From Rhizobium etli CFN 42 (GTDB lineage Bacteria; Pseudomonadota; Alphaproteobacteria; Rhizobiales; Rhizobiaceae), in assembly GCF_000092045.1 (NCBI RefSeq), contig NC_007761.1:3977501-4041500 (forward strand): a DNA stretch of 64,000 bases, written 5' to 3'. The translations under genes were made by a program, and so were the position numbers. Of the stretch, positions 1 through 12,230 are shown one piece after another. The notes below the pieces were generated by a model. It did no database searches. It was not told the DNA's origin and saw only the letters and a program-made list of their open reading frames with translations. Numbering within the stretch: the first letter of the stretch is position 1; every line of letters begins with the position of its first letter.

Positions 1-27
1 CATTTCTCATTTATCGCACAAACCGCT

Positions 28-2628
<2,601 letters not shown>

Positions 2629-2789
2629 ATTCTACCTCCATTGATCGCCCTGCCCTTACGAGGCGCAGACCGATGATTGAGATCGACCCCCTGAAAAGGC
2701 AGGCCGCGCCTGGCCCGTCTGAGATTTGGGCGAAGCAGTCGAGGAGAATATGGTACGCTGTTTCGGGAGTTTAAAGAGCCTATAAGACG

Positions 2790-2819
2790 AAAATCCCCGG
2801 CAGGAGGGCCGGGGATTTT
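2790..2819 (-). terminator. Rho-independent-type hairpin after the DUF4167 gene
   Basis: Perfect 12-bp inverted repeat (AAAATCCCCGGC / GCCGGGGATTTT) with a 6-base loop. It lies 60 bases past the stop of the minus-strand DUF4167 gene, and a U-rich arm end follows in that direction. It separates that gene from clpB, so clpB is probably transcribed independently. Confidence 0.8.
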
Positions 2820-2879
2820 CAAGGAAATTCGAACAGATGGCATGGGGGCCCGGCTCTCCGAAAAGAGTGGCCAGATCCC

Positions 2880-3608
2880 TTATTCCGATGCGACATCCGC
2901 CAGAACCGGCGCCTCTGCGGAAGCGCCCTCGCCTTCGGAGGCTGCATCGCCGTCTGCGCCGCGACGCGGGCGACGGGGACGGTTGCCGGGGCTACGACGA
3001 CGGGGCTGGCGTTCGCGTGACTGGCCGGCAGAGCCTTCCTCGTCCATGGCGACCTCGGCAGGAATGCCTTCGATCTCCGGCTGCGGGCCGGTTCCGTCGA
3101 TGATTTCGGGCTGGGGTGCCGGGGCAGGCGCCGCAACGGGTGCCGGCGCTGGCTTTGGCTGTGCCTGCGGCTGATGCTGCCTGCTCTGCGGCGGCTGGAC
3201 GACGACGACATCGTCGCCGTCATTGTCGCTGGTATCGATCTCGTCGCTATCGCGATCCACCGCGTCGCGCTCATTAAAGTCGCTGCGGTCATCGCGCTGG
3301 AACCGCTCCTGCATCTGCGCCTGAGCGCTGGCGATGATCCGATTGTAATGTTCGGCGTGCTGAAGATAATTCTCAGCTATCACACGGTCGCCGGAGCTCT
3401 GGGCATCACGGGCAAGCTGCGCATATTTCTCGGCGATATGCTGTGCAGTACCGCGAATCTTCACATCGGGGCCGGAGCTGTCATAGGTCCGGGTCAGCGG
3501 GTTGCCGCCCTTGCGGTTGAAATTGTTGTTATTGTTATTTCCGCCGCCGCCATTGTTATTGTTGTTACCACGCCCTCGACCGCGCTTGTTTTGCTGTCCT
3601 GGCCTCAT
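2880..3608 (-). CDS. DUF4167 domain protein with asparagine-rich N-terminus
   Basis: Protein of 242 aa belonging to the alphaproteobacterial DUF4167 family, whose function is not established. Start chosen at the ATG at 3608 because family members begin MRPGQQNKR; a longer frame to 3662 exists. The head is basic (RGRGR) followed by runs of Asn and Gly (about residues 12-30). The conserved DUF4167 block follows (about 33-95, containing AQHIAEKYAQLARDAQ), then an acidic stretch, a Pro/Ala/Gln linker and a basic Arg-rich tail ending in acidic residues. The basic RG/N-rich termini suggest nucleic-acid contact, which is inference. The N-run is encoded by AAC/AAT triplets and is locally AT-rich. Confidence 0.88.
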   Translation of the reverse strand: MRPGQQNKRGRGRGNNNNNGGGGNNNNNNFNRKGGNPLTRTYDSSGPDVKIRGTAQHIAEKYAQLARDAQSSGDRVIAENYLQHAEHYNRIIASAQAQMQERFQRDDRSDFNERDAVDRDSDEIDTSDNDGDDVVVVQPPQSRQHQPQAQPKPAPAPVAAPAPAPQPEIIDGTGPQPEIEGIPAEVAMDEEGSAGQSRERQPRRRSPGNRPRRPRRGADGDAASEGEGASAEAPVLADVASE

Positions 3609-3951
3609 AGATCGTTCACCTGAATTCTCTGTTTGTGATGGATACATGGCACCAACCGCCATGACCGGAAAACCGCGTCAGGACCTTTGTGCCGCGAGCA
3701 TACTGCGCCTTTGCGCCGACCTGCCGCTTGGTTCTCAAGTCAGTTTGACTGATTCACGCGTTGGGTCGTGTTCAACCGTTGAAACTCTCGTTTAAAAGAG
3801 CGGACCCCCGAGGCAAACCAAGTACCGAACGAATCTCGTTCATTCCTATCTGCCCAACACGTGTCCGCAACCTATATTGCTTCCCTGGGAAATCCAAGCC
3901 TTTTCTTCGCAATAACAATAATGTCCCGCCCGATGCCGCAATTATCGCCTT
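3609..3951. other. Intergenic region without a recognisable gene
   Basis: 343 bases between the DUF4167 gene and prmC. No credible coding frame on either strand. It must carry the DUF4167 promoter on the minus strand. One small dyad is visible at 3738-3750 (AGTCA-GTT-TGACT), a possible regulator site of unknown identity. Confidence 0.5.
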
Positions 3952-4812
3952 TTACGCGAGCGCGAAAACGAGCGCCCTGTCATTCTGACCATAATCTTTC
4001 ACGGATTTCAGGCACCTGAAGCCTTTCGCTTCGAAGATCGCCGTCACATCGTTTCGCTGATCGTAGCCGATTTCCAGTCCGAGGATCCCATCGGGCCTCA
4101 TGAACCTTACCGCATCCTTGGCTATGGCTTTGTAAGCGTCAAGCCCATCCGGGCCGCCATCCAGCGCTGCCACCGGATCAAATTTCGTCACTTCGGGAGC
4201 TAGATCGTGAATGACATTGGAGGCAATATAGGGCGGATTTGAGACAATCGCGTGAAAGGAGCCCTGGATGTTCTCGAACCATTTCGACTGCACGGCCTGA
4301 AAACGATCCTGCAACCCGTTTCTTTCTGCATTTGACTTCGCCGTCCTAAGTGCATCAGCCGATATGTCGCTGCCGATACCTGACGCCGCGGGACATTCGC
4401 TCAAGAGCGCGAGGCATATCGCCCCACTCCCGGTTCCGATATCAAGAATATGGAGATGGCGTTGCGCCTTTGCAAGGTCCTTCAGATAAGGAAGCACCGT
4501 ATCGACCAGGATTTCCGTATCCGGGCGCGGCTCCAAAGTTCCCGACGACAAGCCAAGCGGCAGTCCGTAAAATTCCCGCTCGCCCAGAATACGATGCACC
4601 GGCTCATGGCCGAGCCGGCGTTCCACCGCCTTGAAAATCACTTCAATCTGCTCAGGTGAAAGCTTCTCGGCCGACCGCGTCAAAAGCTCCGTCGACGACA
4701 GTTTCAAAAGGCCTGCGACAAGCAGCCGCGCATCGGTCACCGGATCGACAATGCCCGCCTCTGTGAAACGACGGCGCGCTTCGGCAAGCATATCGGCGAG
4801 CGTAGCGCTCAT
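3952..4812 (-). CDS. prmC: Release factor glutamine methyltransferase PrmC (HemK)
   Basis: SAM-dependent N5-glutamine methyltransferase of 286 aa that methylates the GGQ glutamine of class 1 release factors. Seen: an N-terminal helical substrate-binding domain (about 1-90), SAM-binding motif LDIGTGSGA at 123-131, and the catalytic NPPY at 192-195 (within VSNPPYIAS). Its ATG overlaps the prfA stop by 4 bases (ATGA), so it is translationally coupled to its own substrate gene prfA. It is last in the lysC-ptsP-prfA-prmC series. Confidence 0.97.
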
Positions 4813-5888
4813 TGTTGCTCGCCGAGCTGCGCCAACTGGCTTGCCTGATAATCGGCCATCAGTGCGTCGACGACCTCTTCGATCTCGCCTTCCATCATCC
4901 GGTCGAGCTTGTAAAGCGTCAGATTGATGCGATGGTCCGTGACGCGCCCCTGAGGGAAGTTATAGGTACGGATGCGCTCCGACCGATCGCCGGAGCCGAC
5001 CTGACTCTTGCGATCGGCCGAGCGCTCGCTATCGGCCCGCTGCCTCTCGGCGTCATAGAGCCTGGAGCGCAAGACCTGCATCGCCTTGGCGCGGTTCTGA
5101 TGCTGTGATTTTTCCGAGCTGGTGACGACGATGCCGGTCGGTAGATGAGTGATGCGTACCGCCGAGTCCGTCGTATTGACGTGCTGGCCGCCTGCGCCCG
5201 AAGAGCGCATCGTATCGATGCGGATGTCTTCCGGCCGAATTTCGATGTCGATCTCCTCGGCTTCCGGCAGCACCGCCACCGTCGCGGCCGAGGTATGGAT
5301 GCGCCCGCCTGCTTCGGTCTCCGGTACGCGCTGCACACGGTGCACACCGGATTCGAACTTCAACTTGGCGAAGACCCCCCGGCCTGTGATCGTCGCAATG
5401 ATCTCCTTGTAGCCGCCGGCTTCACCCTCACTTGCCGAGAGCACCTCTACCTTCCAGCCCTTTTCCGACGCGAAACGTTCGTACATTCGGAAGAGATCGC
5501 CAGCAAAAAGGGCAGCTTCCGACCCGCCGGTACCGGCACGGATTTCCAGGATCGCGCTCTTTTCATCGGCTGCGTCCTTCGGCAGAAGCAGGATCTGCAT
5601 TTCCTGCTCCAGCGCCTCGATCCGCGCTCTCACTTCGGGCAATTCGAGTTCGGCGAGATCGCGCATCTCACGATCGACCGATTTGTCCTCAAGCAGCGTT
5701 TCGAGATCGGCAAGCTCGGCGACAGCCTTCTCATAGGCGCGGATCTTCGTCACGACAGGCTGCAGCTCGGAATACTCGGATGCGAGCTTCACATAGACAT
5801 CGGCGGCCGGGCCGGCCGACATGCGCGCCTCGATCTCGCCGAATCGGCGTTCCAGCTCGCGCATCTTTTCAACGGGAAGCTTCGCCAC
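4809..5888 (-). CDS. prfA: Peptide chain release factor 1
   Basis: Class 1 release factor of 359 aa that reads UAA/UAG and triggers peptidyl-tRNA hydrolysis. The stop-codon recognition PxT tripeptide is PET at 189-191 (within [14 protein letters not shown]), which marks RF1 rather than RF2. The catalytic GGQ is at 233-235 (SGAGGQHVN). The length is canonical and no programmed frameshift is present. It lies 28 bases downstream of ptsP and overlaps prmC by 4 bases. Confidence 0.98.
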
Positions 5889-5916
5889 CCTTCACTCCGA
5901 TTCTTCTTATATTTCT

Positions 5917-8184
5917 CTAAAGGGGAATATTGTGGCTCTCGGCGAAGCGGGCAAGCACCTCGCGCATCGGCACCGTGCTGCGATGATCGTCCAGCACTTC
6001 GTCCATCACCTTCGCCAACGCTTCGACATCAAGCCCAAGCAGCATCGCCTTCACCGGGCCGATCGAGGCCGGCGACATCGAGATCGACCGAAAGCCGATG
6101 CCAAGCAGCGCCATTGCCGAAAGCGGCTTGCCGGCAAGCTCGCCGCAGAGCGTCACCGGCGTCTTGTTCCTGTTAGCCCCGCGCACAATGTCGCGCAGGA
6201 TGCGTAAAAACGGCTTGCCGAGCGGATCGAAGCGGTCCGACACGCGCGCATTGCCGCGATCGACGGCCATCGAGAATTGGAACAGGTCGTTCGAACCGAC
6301 AGAGACGAAATCAACCGCCGCCATCAGCTCATCAAGCTGCCAGAGCAACGCAGGCACCTCCAGCATCGCGCCGAATTGCAGCTTGCGCGGCAGCCCATGG
6401 CCGAAGCGCGACAGATGCTGCACTTCCTTCTGCAAGAGTTCGCGCACCGTCTTGAGCTCGGACACCTCGGTCACCATTGGCACCATTAGCTTCAGCTCGG
6501 TGTCGGCCGAGGCCTTCAGCAGCGCGCGCAGCTGGGTGCGCAGCAATCCCGGGCGGTCGAGCGACAGCCGGATGGCGCGCCAGCCGAGTGCGGGGTTTTC
6601 CTCCTCGTGGCCGCGGAAATAGGGCACGACCTTGTCGCCGCCGATATCGAGCGTGCGAAAGGTGACGACGCGGCCCGCCGCCTGTTTGATGACATTGCGA
6701 TAGAACTGCTCCTGCTCGTCCGCCTTCGGCATGGTGGAGGCGATCATGAACTGCAGTTCGGTGCGGAAGAGGCCGATGCCCTCTGCACCCGATTCCGACA
6801 GCTGCGGCAGATCCACCAGCAGTCCGGCATTCATCATCAGCGAAATCCGCTGCCCGTCTCTGGTGACCGGCTCGATAGCTCGCAGCGCCCGGAACTGCTC
6901 CTGCCGCCTGGCCCGGAAGCGGACCTTTTCTTCGTAGGAACGGCGGTGGTCGGCCATTGGCCGCAGGTGCACATGTCCCTCGTCCGCATCGATGATGACG
7001 GCATCACCGTTCTCGGCGAGTGCCACCACGCCGGCCGCCTGGCCAATGACTGGAATGCCCATGGCGCGCGCGACGATGACCACATGGCTCGTCACTGCTC
7101 CTTCTTCCAGCACCAGTCCGCGTACATTGGCTCGGGGATAATCGAGCAGTTCGGCCGCTCCCATGGCCCGCGCCAGGATGATGGCGTCGCTGGGAAAGCC
7201 TTCGGCGGTCGTCCGCCCGGTATAACCCGTCAACTGTCTGAGCAACCGGTTCGCCAGATCCTCGAAATCATGCATGCGCTCGCGCAGATAAGGGTCGGTC
7301 AACCGCATCATGCGCGCCTTGGTATCGCTCTGCACTTTTTCGACCGCCGCTTCTGCCGTCAGGCCGTTGCGGATCGCCTCCTCGAGCTTGCGCACCCAGC
7401 CCTGGTCATGTGCAAACATCCGATAGGTTTCGAGCACTTCGCGATGCTCACCTTCCATCGACACGTCGCGGCGCGACAGCATGTCGTCGATCGAGATCCT
7501 GAGCGAGCCCATGGCTTCAGCCAGTCGCCGAATTTCCTTCTCCGCATCCTCGTTCAGCAGGTTGGTGACGACGATGCGAGGCTCGTGCAGCACGACATAA
7601 CCGAGACCGATGCCGTCATTATAGGTGTCGCCGTCGATCGTCACCGAACGCGTCAGGTCGAGCTCGAGGCCCGGTTTGGTGATCTTCTTGAGTTCGCCGG
7701 TGGCAATCATCTCGGCGAGCACCATCGCCGTCGTTTCGAGCGCTTCCACCTCCTCGTCGCGATAGTTGCGGCTCGCCTTGTTCTGGACGACGAGAACGCC
7801 GAGCGAGCGCCCGGTCCTCAGGATCGGCACGCCGAGGAAGGAATGGTAGATTTCTTCGCCCGTCTCCGGCAGGTAGCGGAAGGCCGGATGCGACTGCGCG
7901 TCGGAAAGGTTCAGCGGCTGCGCCGAGGCCGCGATCGTGCCGACGAGGCCCTGCCCCATCTTCAGCTGCGCCAGGTGCACCGCCTCGCGGTTGAGGCCCT
8001 CGGTCGCGTAGAGTTCGAGCACACCGTCGGCGCGCAGCACATAGACGGAGCAGACTTCCGCCACCATGTTGCTGGCAATCTGGCGGACGATCCGGTCAAG
8101 ACGATCCTGCGGCTCCAGCGGCTCTGCCATTAACTCGCGCAGCCGCCTGAGCAGCACGCGCGGACCGCCGGAAAGGTCTCTCAT
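5917..8184 (-). CDS. ptsP: Phosphoenolpyruvate-protein phosphotransferase PtsP (enzyme I-Ntr)
   Basis: First enzyme of the nitrogen-type phosphotransferase system, 755 aa; it autophosphorylates from PEP and passes phosphate to NPr and on to PtsN. Domains: GAF sensor (about 18-165), PEP-utiliser N-terminal domain (about 180-300), swivelling phosphohistidine domain with the active His near 367 (TSHVVIVARAMG), and a C-terminal PEP-binding TIM barrel (GIGLFRTE, LDIGGDK, SVGSNDLFQF, LCGE). The GAF domain separates it from sugar-type enzyme I. In Rhizobiales this system controls regulatory, potassium and carbon/nitrogen responses rather than sugar uptake. It sits between lysC (89 bases upstream) and prfA (28 bases downstream). 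Confidence 0.96.
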   Translation of the reverse strand: MRDLSGGPRVLLRRLRELMAEPLEPQDRLDRIVRQIASNMVAEVCSVYVLRADGVLELYATEGLNREAVHLAQLKMGQGLVGTIAASAQPLNLSDAQSHPAFRYLPETGEEIYHSFLGVPILRTGRSLGVLVVQNKASRNYRDEEVEALETTAMVLAEMIATGELKKITKPGLELDLTRSVTIDGDTYNDGIGLGYVVLHEPRIVVTNLLNEDAEKEIRRLAEAMGSLRISIDDMLSRRDVSMEGEHREVLETYRMFAHDQGWVRKLEEAIRNGLTAEAAVEKVQSDTKARMMRLTDPYLRERMHDFEDLANRLLRQLTGYTGRTTAEGFPSDAIILARAMGAAELLDYPRANVRGLVLEEGAVTSHVVIVARAMGIPVIGQAAGVVALAENGDAVIIDADEGHVHLRPMADHRRSYEEKVRFRARRQEQFRALRAIEPVTRDGQRISLMMNAGLLVDLPQLSESGAEGIGLFRTELQFMIASTMPKADEQEQFYRNVIKQAAGRVVTFRTLDIGGDKVVPYFRGHEEENPALGWRAIRLSLDRPGLLRTQLRALLKASADTELKLMVPMVTEVSELKTVRELLQKEVQHLSRFGHGLPRKLQFGAMLEVPALLWQLDELMAAVDFVSVGSNDLFQFSMAVDRGNARVSDRFDPLGKPFLRILRDIVRGANRNKTPVTLCGELAGKPLSAMALLGIGFRSISMSPASIGPVKAMLLGLDVEALAKVMDEVLDDHRSTVPMREVLARFAESHNIPL

Positions 8185-8273
8185 GGCGTCTCAAGCTCCC
8201 GAAACAACGCACTCAGTCCCGGCAGGCCGGCCCTCGTCTACTCAACCTGAAGGGGCAGGCCGCCCACTGGGAA

Positions 8274-9548
8274 TCAATTCTTATCCAGACCGTAGCAGGA
8301 ATGCAAAGTCCTGACAGCGAGTTCTGCATAGGGACCATCGATCAGGATGGAAATCTTGATCTCGGAGGTGGTGATCGCCTTGATGTTGATGCCTTTTTCG
8401 GCAAGTGCACGAAACGCGGTCGCCGCCACGCCGGCATGACTGCGCATGCCGATGCCGATGACTGAGACTTTCACCAGCCCCGATTCGTTCTGCACGACAT
8501 CGTAGCCGATCTTCTCCTTATGGTCGCCGAGCACCTTGATCGCCTTCTCGACGTCGCCTGACGGCACGGTGAAGGTCATGTCGGTCTTCGATCCATCCTC
8601 GGAAATATTCTGGACGATCATGTCGACATTGATATGGGATTCGGCAAGCGGCCCGAAGATCGCCGCGGAGACGCCCGGCCGGTCGGCAAGACGGCGAAGC
8701 GAGATCTGAGCCTCATCCTTGGCATAGGCGATGCCGGTGACTACTTCCTGTTCCACGATTTCATCCTCGTCACAAATCAGCGTTCCGGGCGGGTTCAACA
8801 GATCGCCCATGCCCGGAGCATCGGGATCTTCGAAAGACGAGCGCACGAAGGTACGCACCTTGTGCACCATGGCAAGCTCGACCGAGCGCACCTGCAGCAC
8901 CTTGGCGCCCAGCGAGGCCATCTCGAGCATTTCTTCGAAAGCGATCTTCTTCAGCCTGCGCGCCTGCGGCACGATGCGCGGATCGGTCGTATAGACGCCG
9001 TCGACATCGGTATAGATATCGCAGCGATCGGCTTTGACAGCGGCCGCGATGGCCACCGCCGATGTATCAGACCCGCCGCGCCCGAGTGTCGCAATGCGGT
9101 TGTCGGGTCCCAATCCCTGGAAGCCGGCGATGACGGCAACCTGCCCCTCGCCCATGCGCTTGATGATATCGGAACCGTCGATCTCCAGGATGCGCGCCGC
9201 ACCATGGGCGTTGTCGGTACGGATCGGGATCTGCCATCCCTGCCAGGAGCGCGCATTGATATCCATCGCCTGCAGCGCAATCGCGAGCAGCCCCGAGGTC
9301 ACCTGCTCGCCGGAGGCGACGACCGCGTCATATTCCCGCGCATCGTAAAACGGAGAGTTGGCGCCGATCACCTTCGGCGTGCCCTGCACCCATCCGACCA
9401 GCTCATTGGTCTTGCCGGACATGGCCGAAACCACCACCGCGACCTCGTGGCCGGCATCGACTTCGCGTTTCACGTGGCGGGCAACGTTCTTGATGCGGTC
9501 CAGGTCAGCGACGGACGTGCCGCCGAATTTCATTACGATGCGTGCCAT
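8274..9548 (-). CDS. lysC: Aspartate kinase LysC
   Basis: Aspartokinase of 424 aa, the first step to lysine, threonine, methionine and diaminopimelate. The N-terminal kinase domain begins with the signature KFGGTSV (residues 7-13). The C-terminus carries tandem ACT regulatory domains (about 265-420), the usual site of feedback inhibition by lysine and/or threonine. The length matches the monofunctional alphaproteobacterial form. An internal start for a separate beta subunit, as known in some Gram-positives, cannot be decided from sequence. It heads the lysC-ptsP-prfA-prmC series and is divergent from ubiG across 296 bases. I see no lysine riboswitch in that gap. Confidence 0.96.
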   Translation of the reverse strand: MARIVMKFGGTSVADLDRIKNVARHVKREVDAGHEVAVVVSAMSGKTNELVGWVQGTPKVIGANSPFYDAREYDAVVASGEQVTSGLLAIALQAMDINARSWQGWQIPIRTDNAHGAARILEIDGSDIIKRMGEGQVAVIAGFQGLGPDNRIATLGRGGSDTSAVAIAAAVKADRCDIYTDVDGVYTTDPRIVPQARRLKKIAFEEMLEMASLGAKVLQVRSVELAMVHKVRTFVRSSFEDPDAPGMGDLLNPPGTLICDEDEIVEQEVVTGIAYAKDEAQISLRRLADRPGVSAAIFGPLAESHINVDMIVQNISEDGSKTDMTFTVPSGDVEKAIKVLGDHKEKIGYDVVQNESGLVKVSVIGIGMRSHAGVAATAFRALAEKGINIKAITTSEIKISILIDGPYAELAVRTLHSCYGLDKN

Positions 9549-9844
9549 ATGCCTCTACCACGACTGGCGCCGGACAGCGGAAACCCGACCCGGCATCACG
9601 AAAGCTCTGGGGCGAACCGCGTGGCGAAAGAGCCGGACTCCCAATTTCTGGAACCGCTCTAACAGCCCAGGCCCTGAAGGCCCCAAGTTGCGGCGTCTCT
9701 TAGCGAGTTTGGCGGGGGGAGGCAAGCGCACGATATAAAGCAATTGCCGAGCGTCTCCACGCCCGTCGCTCCTCGATAACCTCCGCCCTTGACTTATGCC
9801 CCCGATCGTCCGACTTCACTTGTCACAAACGCAAGGAGAAGACG

Positions 9845-10591
9845 ATGACGGAAGGCGCCAGGAGCACGATCGACCAGGGCGAAGTGAACCGCTTCTCGGC
9901 GATGGCGGCAGAATGGTGGAGCCCGACCGGCAAGTTCAAGCCGCTGCACAAATTCAACCCCGTCCGTCTCGGCTACATAAGAGACAAGGCCTGCGAGAAT
10001 TTCGGCCGTGATCCGAAAAGCGCCCGGCCGCTCGAAGGTCTGCGCGTGCTCGATATCGGTTGCGGCGGCGGCCTGTTGTCCGAACCGGTCGCCCGCATGG
10101 GCGCCTCCGTCGTCGGCGCCGATCCTTCCGAGAAAAATATCGGCATCGCCTCGACCCATGCGAAGGCTTCCGGGGTTTCGGTCGACTATCGCGCCGTCAC
10201 CGCCGAAGAGCTCGCCGAAGCCGGCGAGACTTTCGATATCGTCTTGAACATGGAAGTGGTCGAACACGTCGCCGACGTCGAACTCTTCATGACGACCTGC
10301 GCAAAGATGGTCCGCCCCGGCGGCCTGATCTTCGTTGCCACCATCAACCGCACGATGAAGGCGGCAGCCCTTGCCATCTTCGCCGCCGAGAACATCTTAC
10401 GCTGGCTGCCGCGCGGCACCCACCAGTATGAAAAGCTGGTGCGCCCGGAAGAGCTGGAAAAGCCGCTTGCCGCAAGTGGTCTCGAGATCACCGACCGCAC
10501 CGGCGTCTTCTTCAATCCGCTGTCGAACCAGTGGAAACTGTCGAGAGATATGGACGTGAACTATATGCTGCTGGCGAAACGGCCAGCTTGA
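9845..10591 (+). CDS. ubiG: Bifunctional ubiquinone O-methyltransferase UbiG
   Basis: SAM-dependent methyltransferase of 248 aa that carries out both O-methylations in ubiquinone synthesis. SAM motif I is VLDIGCGGG at 68-76, followed by the post-I acidic segment (VVGADPS). The UbiG-typical block [11 protein letters not shown] and C-terminal [12 protein letters not shown] are present. An AGGAG Shine-Dalgarno sits 7-10 bases before the ATG. Its placement divergent from lysC is conserved in Rhizobiales. Confidence 0.95.
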   Translation: MTEGARSTIDQGEVNRFSAMAAEWWSPTGKFKPLHKFNPVRLGYIRDKACENFGRDPKSARPLEGLRVLDIGCGGGLLSEPVARMGASVVGADPSEKNIGIASTHAKASGVSVDYRAVTAEELAEAGETFDIVLNMEVVEHVADVELFMTTCAKMVRPGGLIFVATINRTMKAAALAIFAAENILRWLPRGTHQYEKLVRPEELEKPLAASGLEITDRTGVFFNPLSNQWKLSRDMDVNYMLLAKRPA

Positions 10592-10648
10592 TCCGGCATT
10601 CATAAGCCGGCTACATTTCGGCATTGGGGCCAATGCGCCGGTTGAACT

Positions 10649-11077
10649 TCAGTGCACATCCTCCGGCAGAACCGGAATAGCAGCGATCTCGATGCCTTCT
10701 TCCACCAGCGCCTGCGCCTCGTCCAACGTCGCCTGGCCGATGATGCCGCGGGCATCCGCCTCGCCATAATGGATCTTGCGGGCCTCCTCGGGAAACTTCG
10801 TGCCGACATCCTCGGAATTGGCTTTGACGGCGGCGACGGCCTCTTTCAGTTTTTGCAGGGCCTCCTGCCGCATCGCGTCCATCGCCAGGGTCTGCCTCTC
10901 GTCCTTCTTGCGCGCCGTCGAAACGGAAGGCGCCATCAGAAGCTTGGAGATGGTGGCGGAATGGCAGACAGGGCAGGTCAGGAAACCGGTCGCGACCTGA
11001 CGGTCGAAGTCGGCGCTTTCCGAAAACCAGCCTTCGAATTCATGGGCATTGTCGCAGGTGAGGGAATAGCGAATCAA
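10649..11077 (-). CDS. DUF1178 family protein
   Basis: Uncharacterised 142-aa protein starting MIRYSLTCDNAHEFEGWF. The head has three cysteines, C9 and C35-x-x-C38 (CPVC), resembling part of a small zinc ribbon; the rest is charged and helical. The family is widespread in alpha- and betaproteobacteria with no assigned function. Its start overlaps the stop of the upstream nitrilase gene by 4 bases (ATGA), so the two are translationally coupled. It is the last gene of the comF-grxC-nitrilase-DUF1178 run. Confidence 0.9.
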   Translation of the reverse strand: MIRYSLTCDNAHEFEGWFSESADFDRQVATGFLTCPVCHSATISKLLMAPSVSTARKKDERQTLAMDAMRQEALQKLKEAVAAVKANSEDVGTKFPEEARKIHYGEADARGIIGQATLDEAQALVEEGIEIAAIPVLPEDVH

Positions 11078-11931
11078 GCGGCGACGCCTCCTGCGACTGC
11101 CCCCGCAATCTTTTCGACCGAGAATTCCCGGCCGTCCCTCAGGTTCGGGATCTTGTCATGCGCAGCCTTGACCGCGCCGGGATCGATCTCGGCGAGGATG
11201 ACCGCCTCGCCGGTGGCGCCGGCCGAGGCCAGCACCGTGCCCCAGGGGTCGATGATTATCGAGTGACCGAAGGTCTCGCGCCCGTCCTCGTGCCGGCCGG
11301 CCTGCGCCGCGGCGATGACGAAGACACCATTCTCGATCGCGCGTGCGCGCAGCAGGATCTCCCAATGTGCTTCGCCCGTCTGCCGGCTAAATGAGGACGG
11401 AACCGTCATCACCTCGGCGCCGGCAACCGCCTGGGCACGGAAGAGGGCGGGAAAGCGCACATCGTAGCAGATCGCGAAACCCATTTCGGCAAAGGGCAGC
11501 GACAGGACGCGCGCCTCCGAGCCCGCCGTGTAGGCCGCACTTTCCCGCCAGCTCTCGCCATTGTCGAGGTCGACGTCGAACATATGGATCTTGTCGTAGC
11601 GGTTGAGAATCCTGCCGTCGGGACCGAACAGGAAACCGCGATTGGCGATCTTGCCGTCGGAAAGCGCGATCGCCGTTGAGCCGACATGCACATGAATGCC
11701 GAGCTCCCTGGCAAGCTCGGAACCGGTCTTGACGATGATGTCATGCGCCTCGTCTGCGAGCACGGCGCGCGCCGCGGCCCGGTCGCGCTGCAGCATGCCG
11801 GTCATCTCGGGCGTCTGCACATAGGTCGCGCCTTGGGCGGCAGCCTCGCGCACCAGCCGCGCCATGGAGGCAGCATTCTTGACCGGATCGACCCCGGAGC
11901 ACATCTGGATGGCGGCAGCCTTGAAACTCAT
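11074..11931 (-). CDS. Carbon-nitrogen hydrolase, Nit1/deaminated glutathione amidase type
   Basis: Nitrilase-superfamily hydrolase of 285 aa. The catalytic triad is visible as E42 (QTPEMTG), K114 (YDKIHMFDVD) and C155 (GFAICYDVRFP). The KIHLFD/CYDxRFPELF pattern is that of the Nit1/YafV-like branch, whose characterised members remove the amide from deaminated glutathione as metabolite repair. Substrate is inferred from family only. The ATG at 11931 is chosen because a longer frame (to 12012) would run into grxC. Being 10 bases behind grxC fits a glutathione-related role. Confidence 0.92.
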   Translation of the reverse strand: MSFKAAAIQMCSGVDPVKNAASMARLVREAAAQGATYVQTPEMTGMLQRDRAAARAVLADEAHDIIVKTGSELARELGIHVHVGSTAIALSDGKIANRGFLFGPDGRILNRYDKIHMFDVDLDNGESWRESAAYTAGSEARVLSLPFAEMGFAICYDVRFPALFRAQAVAGAEVMTVPSSFSRQTGEAHWEILLRARAIENGVFVIAAAQAGRHEDGRETFGHSIIIDPWGTVLASAGATGEAVILAEIDPGAVKAAHDKIPNLRDGREFSVEKIAGAVAGGVAA

Positions 11932-11941
11932 CGATTCTTCC

Positions 11942-12199
11942 TCACGCCGCCAGCATCGGATCAAGCTTGCCGGCGCGGTCGAGGGCAAAGAGATCGTCGC
12001 AGCCGCCGACATGTTCGGTGCCGATAAAAATCTGAGGGAAGGTGGTCCGCCCGTTCGACTTGCCGATCATCTCCTGGCGAAGGTCCGCGGAATAGGTCGC
12101 GTCGTGCTCGACGTAGTCGACGCCCTTTTCTTCAAGAAGGGACTTGGCGCGGCTGCAATAGCCGCAGAACTGCCGTGTATAGATCGTGACGGGTACCAT
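11942..12199 (-). CDS. grxC: Glutaredoxin GrxC (grx3 type)
   Basis: Dithiol glutaredoxin of 85 aa that reduces disulfides and glutathionylated proteins with glutathione. The active site is C12-G-Y-C15 near the N-terminus. The GSH-binding elements TFPQIFIG (cis-Pro loop) and GGCDDLFALD are present. The ATG at 12199 (MVPVTIYTRQ) is preferred over the longer frame to 12259, which would overlap comF. It lies 31 bases after comF and 10 before the nitrilase gene. Confidence 0.95.
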   Translation of the reverse strand: MVPVTIYTRQFCGYCSRAKSLLEEKGVDYVEHDATYSADLRQEMIGKSNGRTTFPQIFIGTEHVGGCDDLFALDRAGKLDPMLAA

Positions 12200-12230
12200 G
12201 ATATCTCCAGACGGATGCCGGGTATTTCTG

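Noticed and set aside
2629..2789. RpoH (heat-shock) promoter upstream of clpB
   Set aside because: Expected biologically, but I found no CTTGAA/CYTATNT pair at correct spacing, so none is annotated.
6607..8133. Open frame of 508 codons antisense to ptsP
   Set aside because: Same GC-rich shadow effect; no domain, no ribosome site, and ptsP is certain.
9549..9844. Possible lysine riboswitch or leader upstream of lysC
   Set aside because: No lysine-element core or extended stems seen; alphaproteobacterial lysC genes normally lack it.
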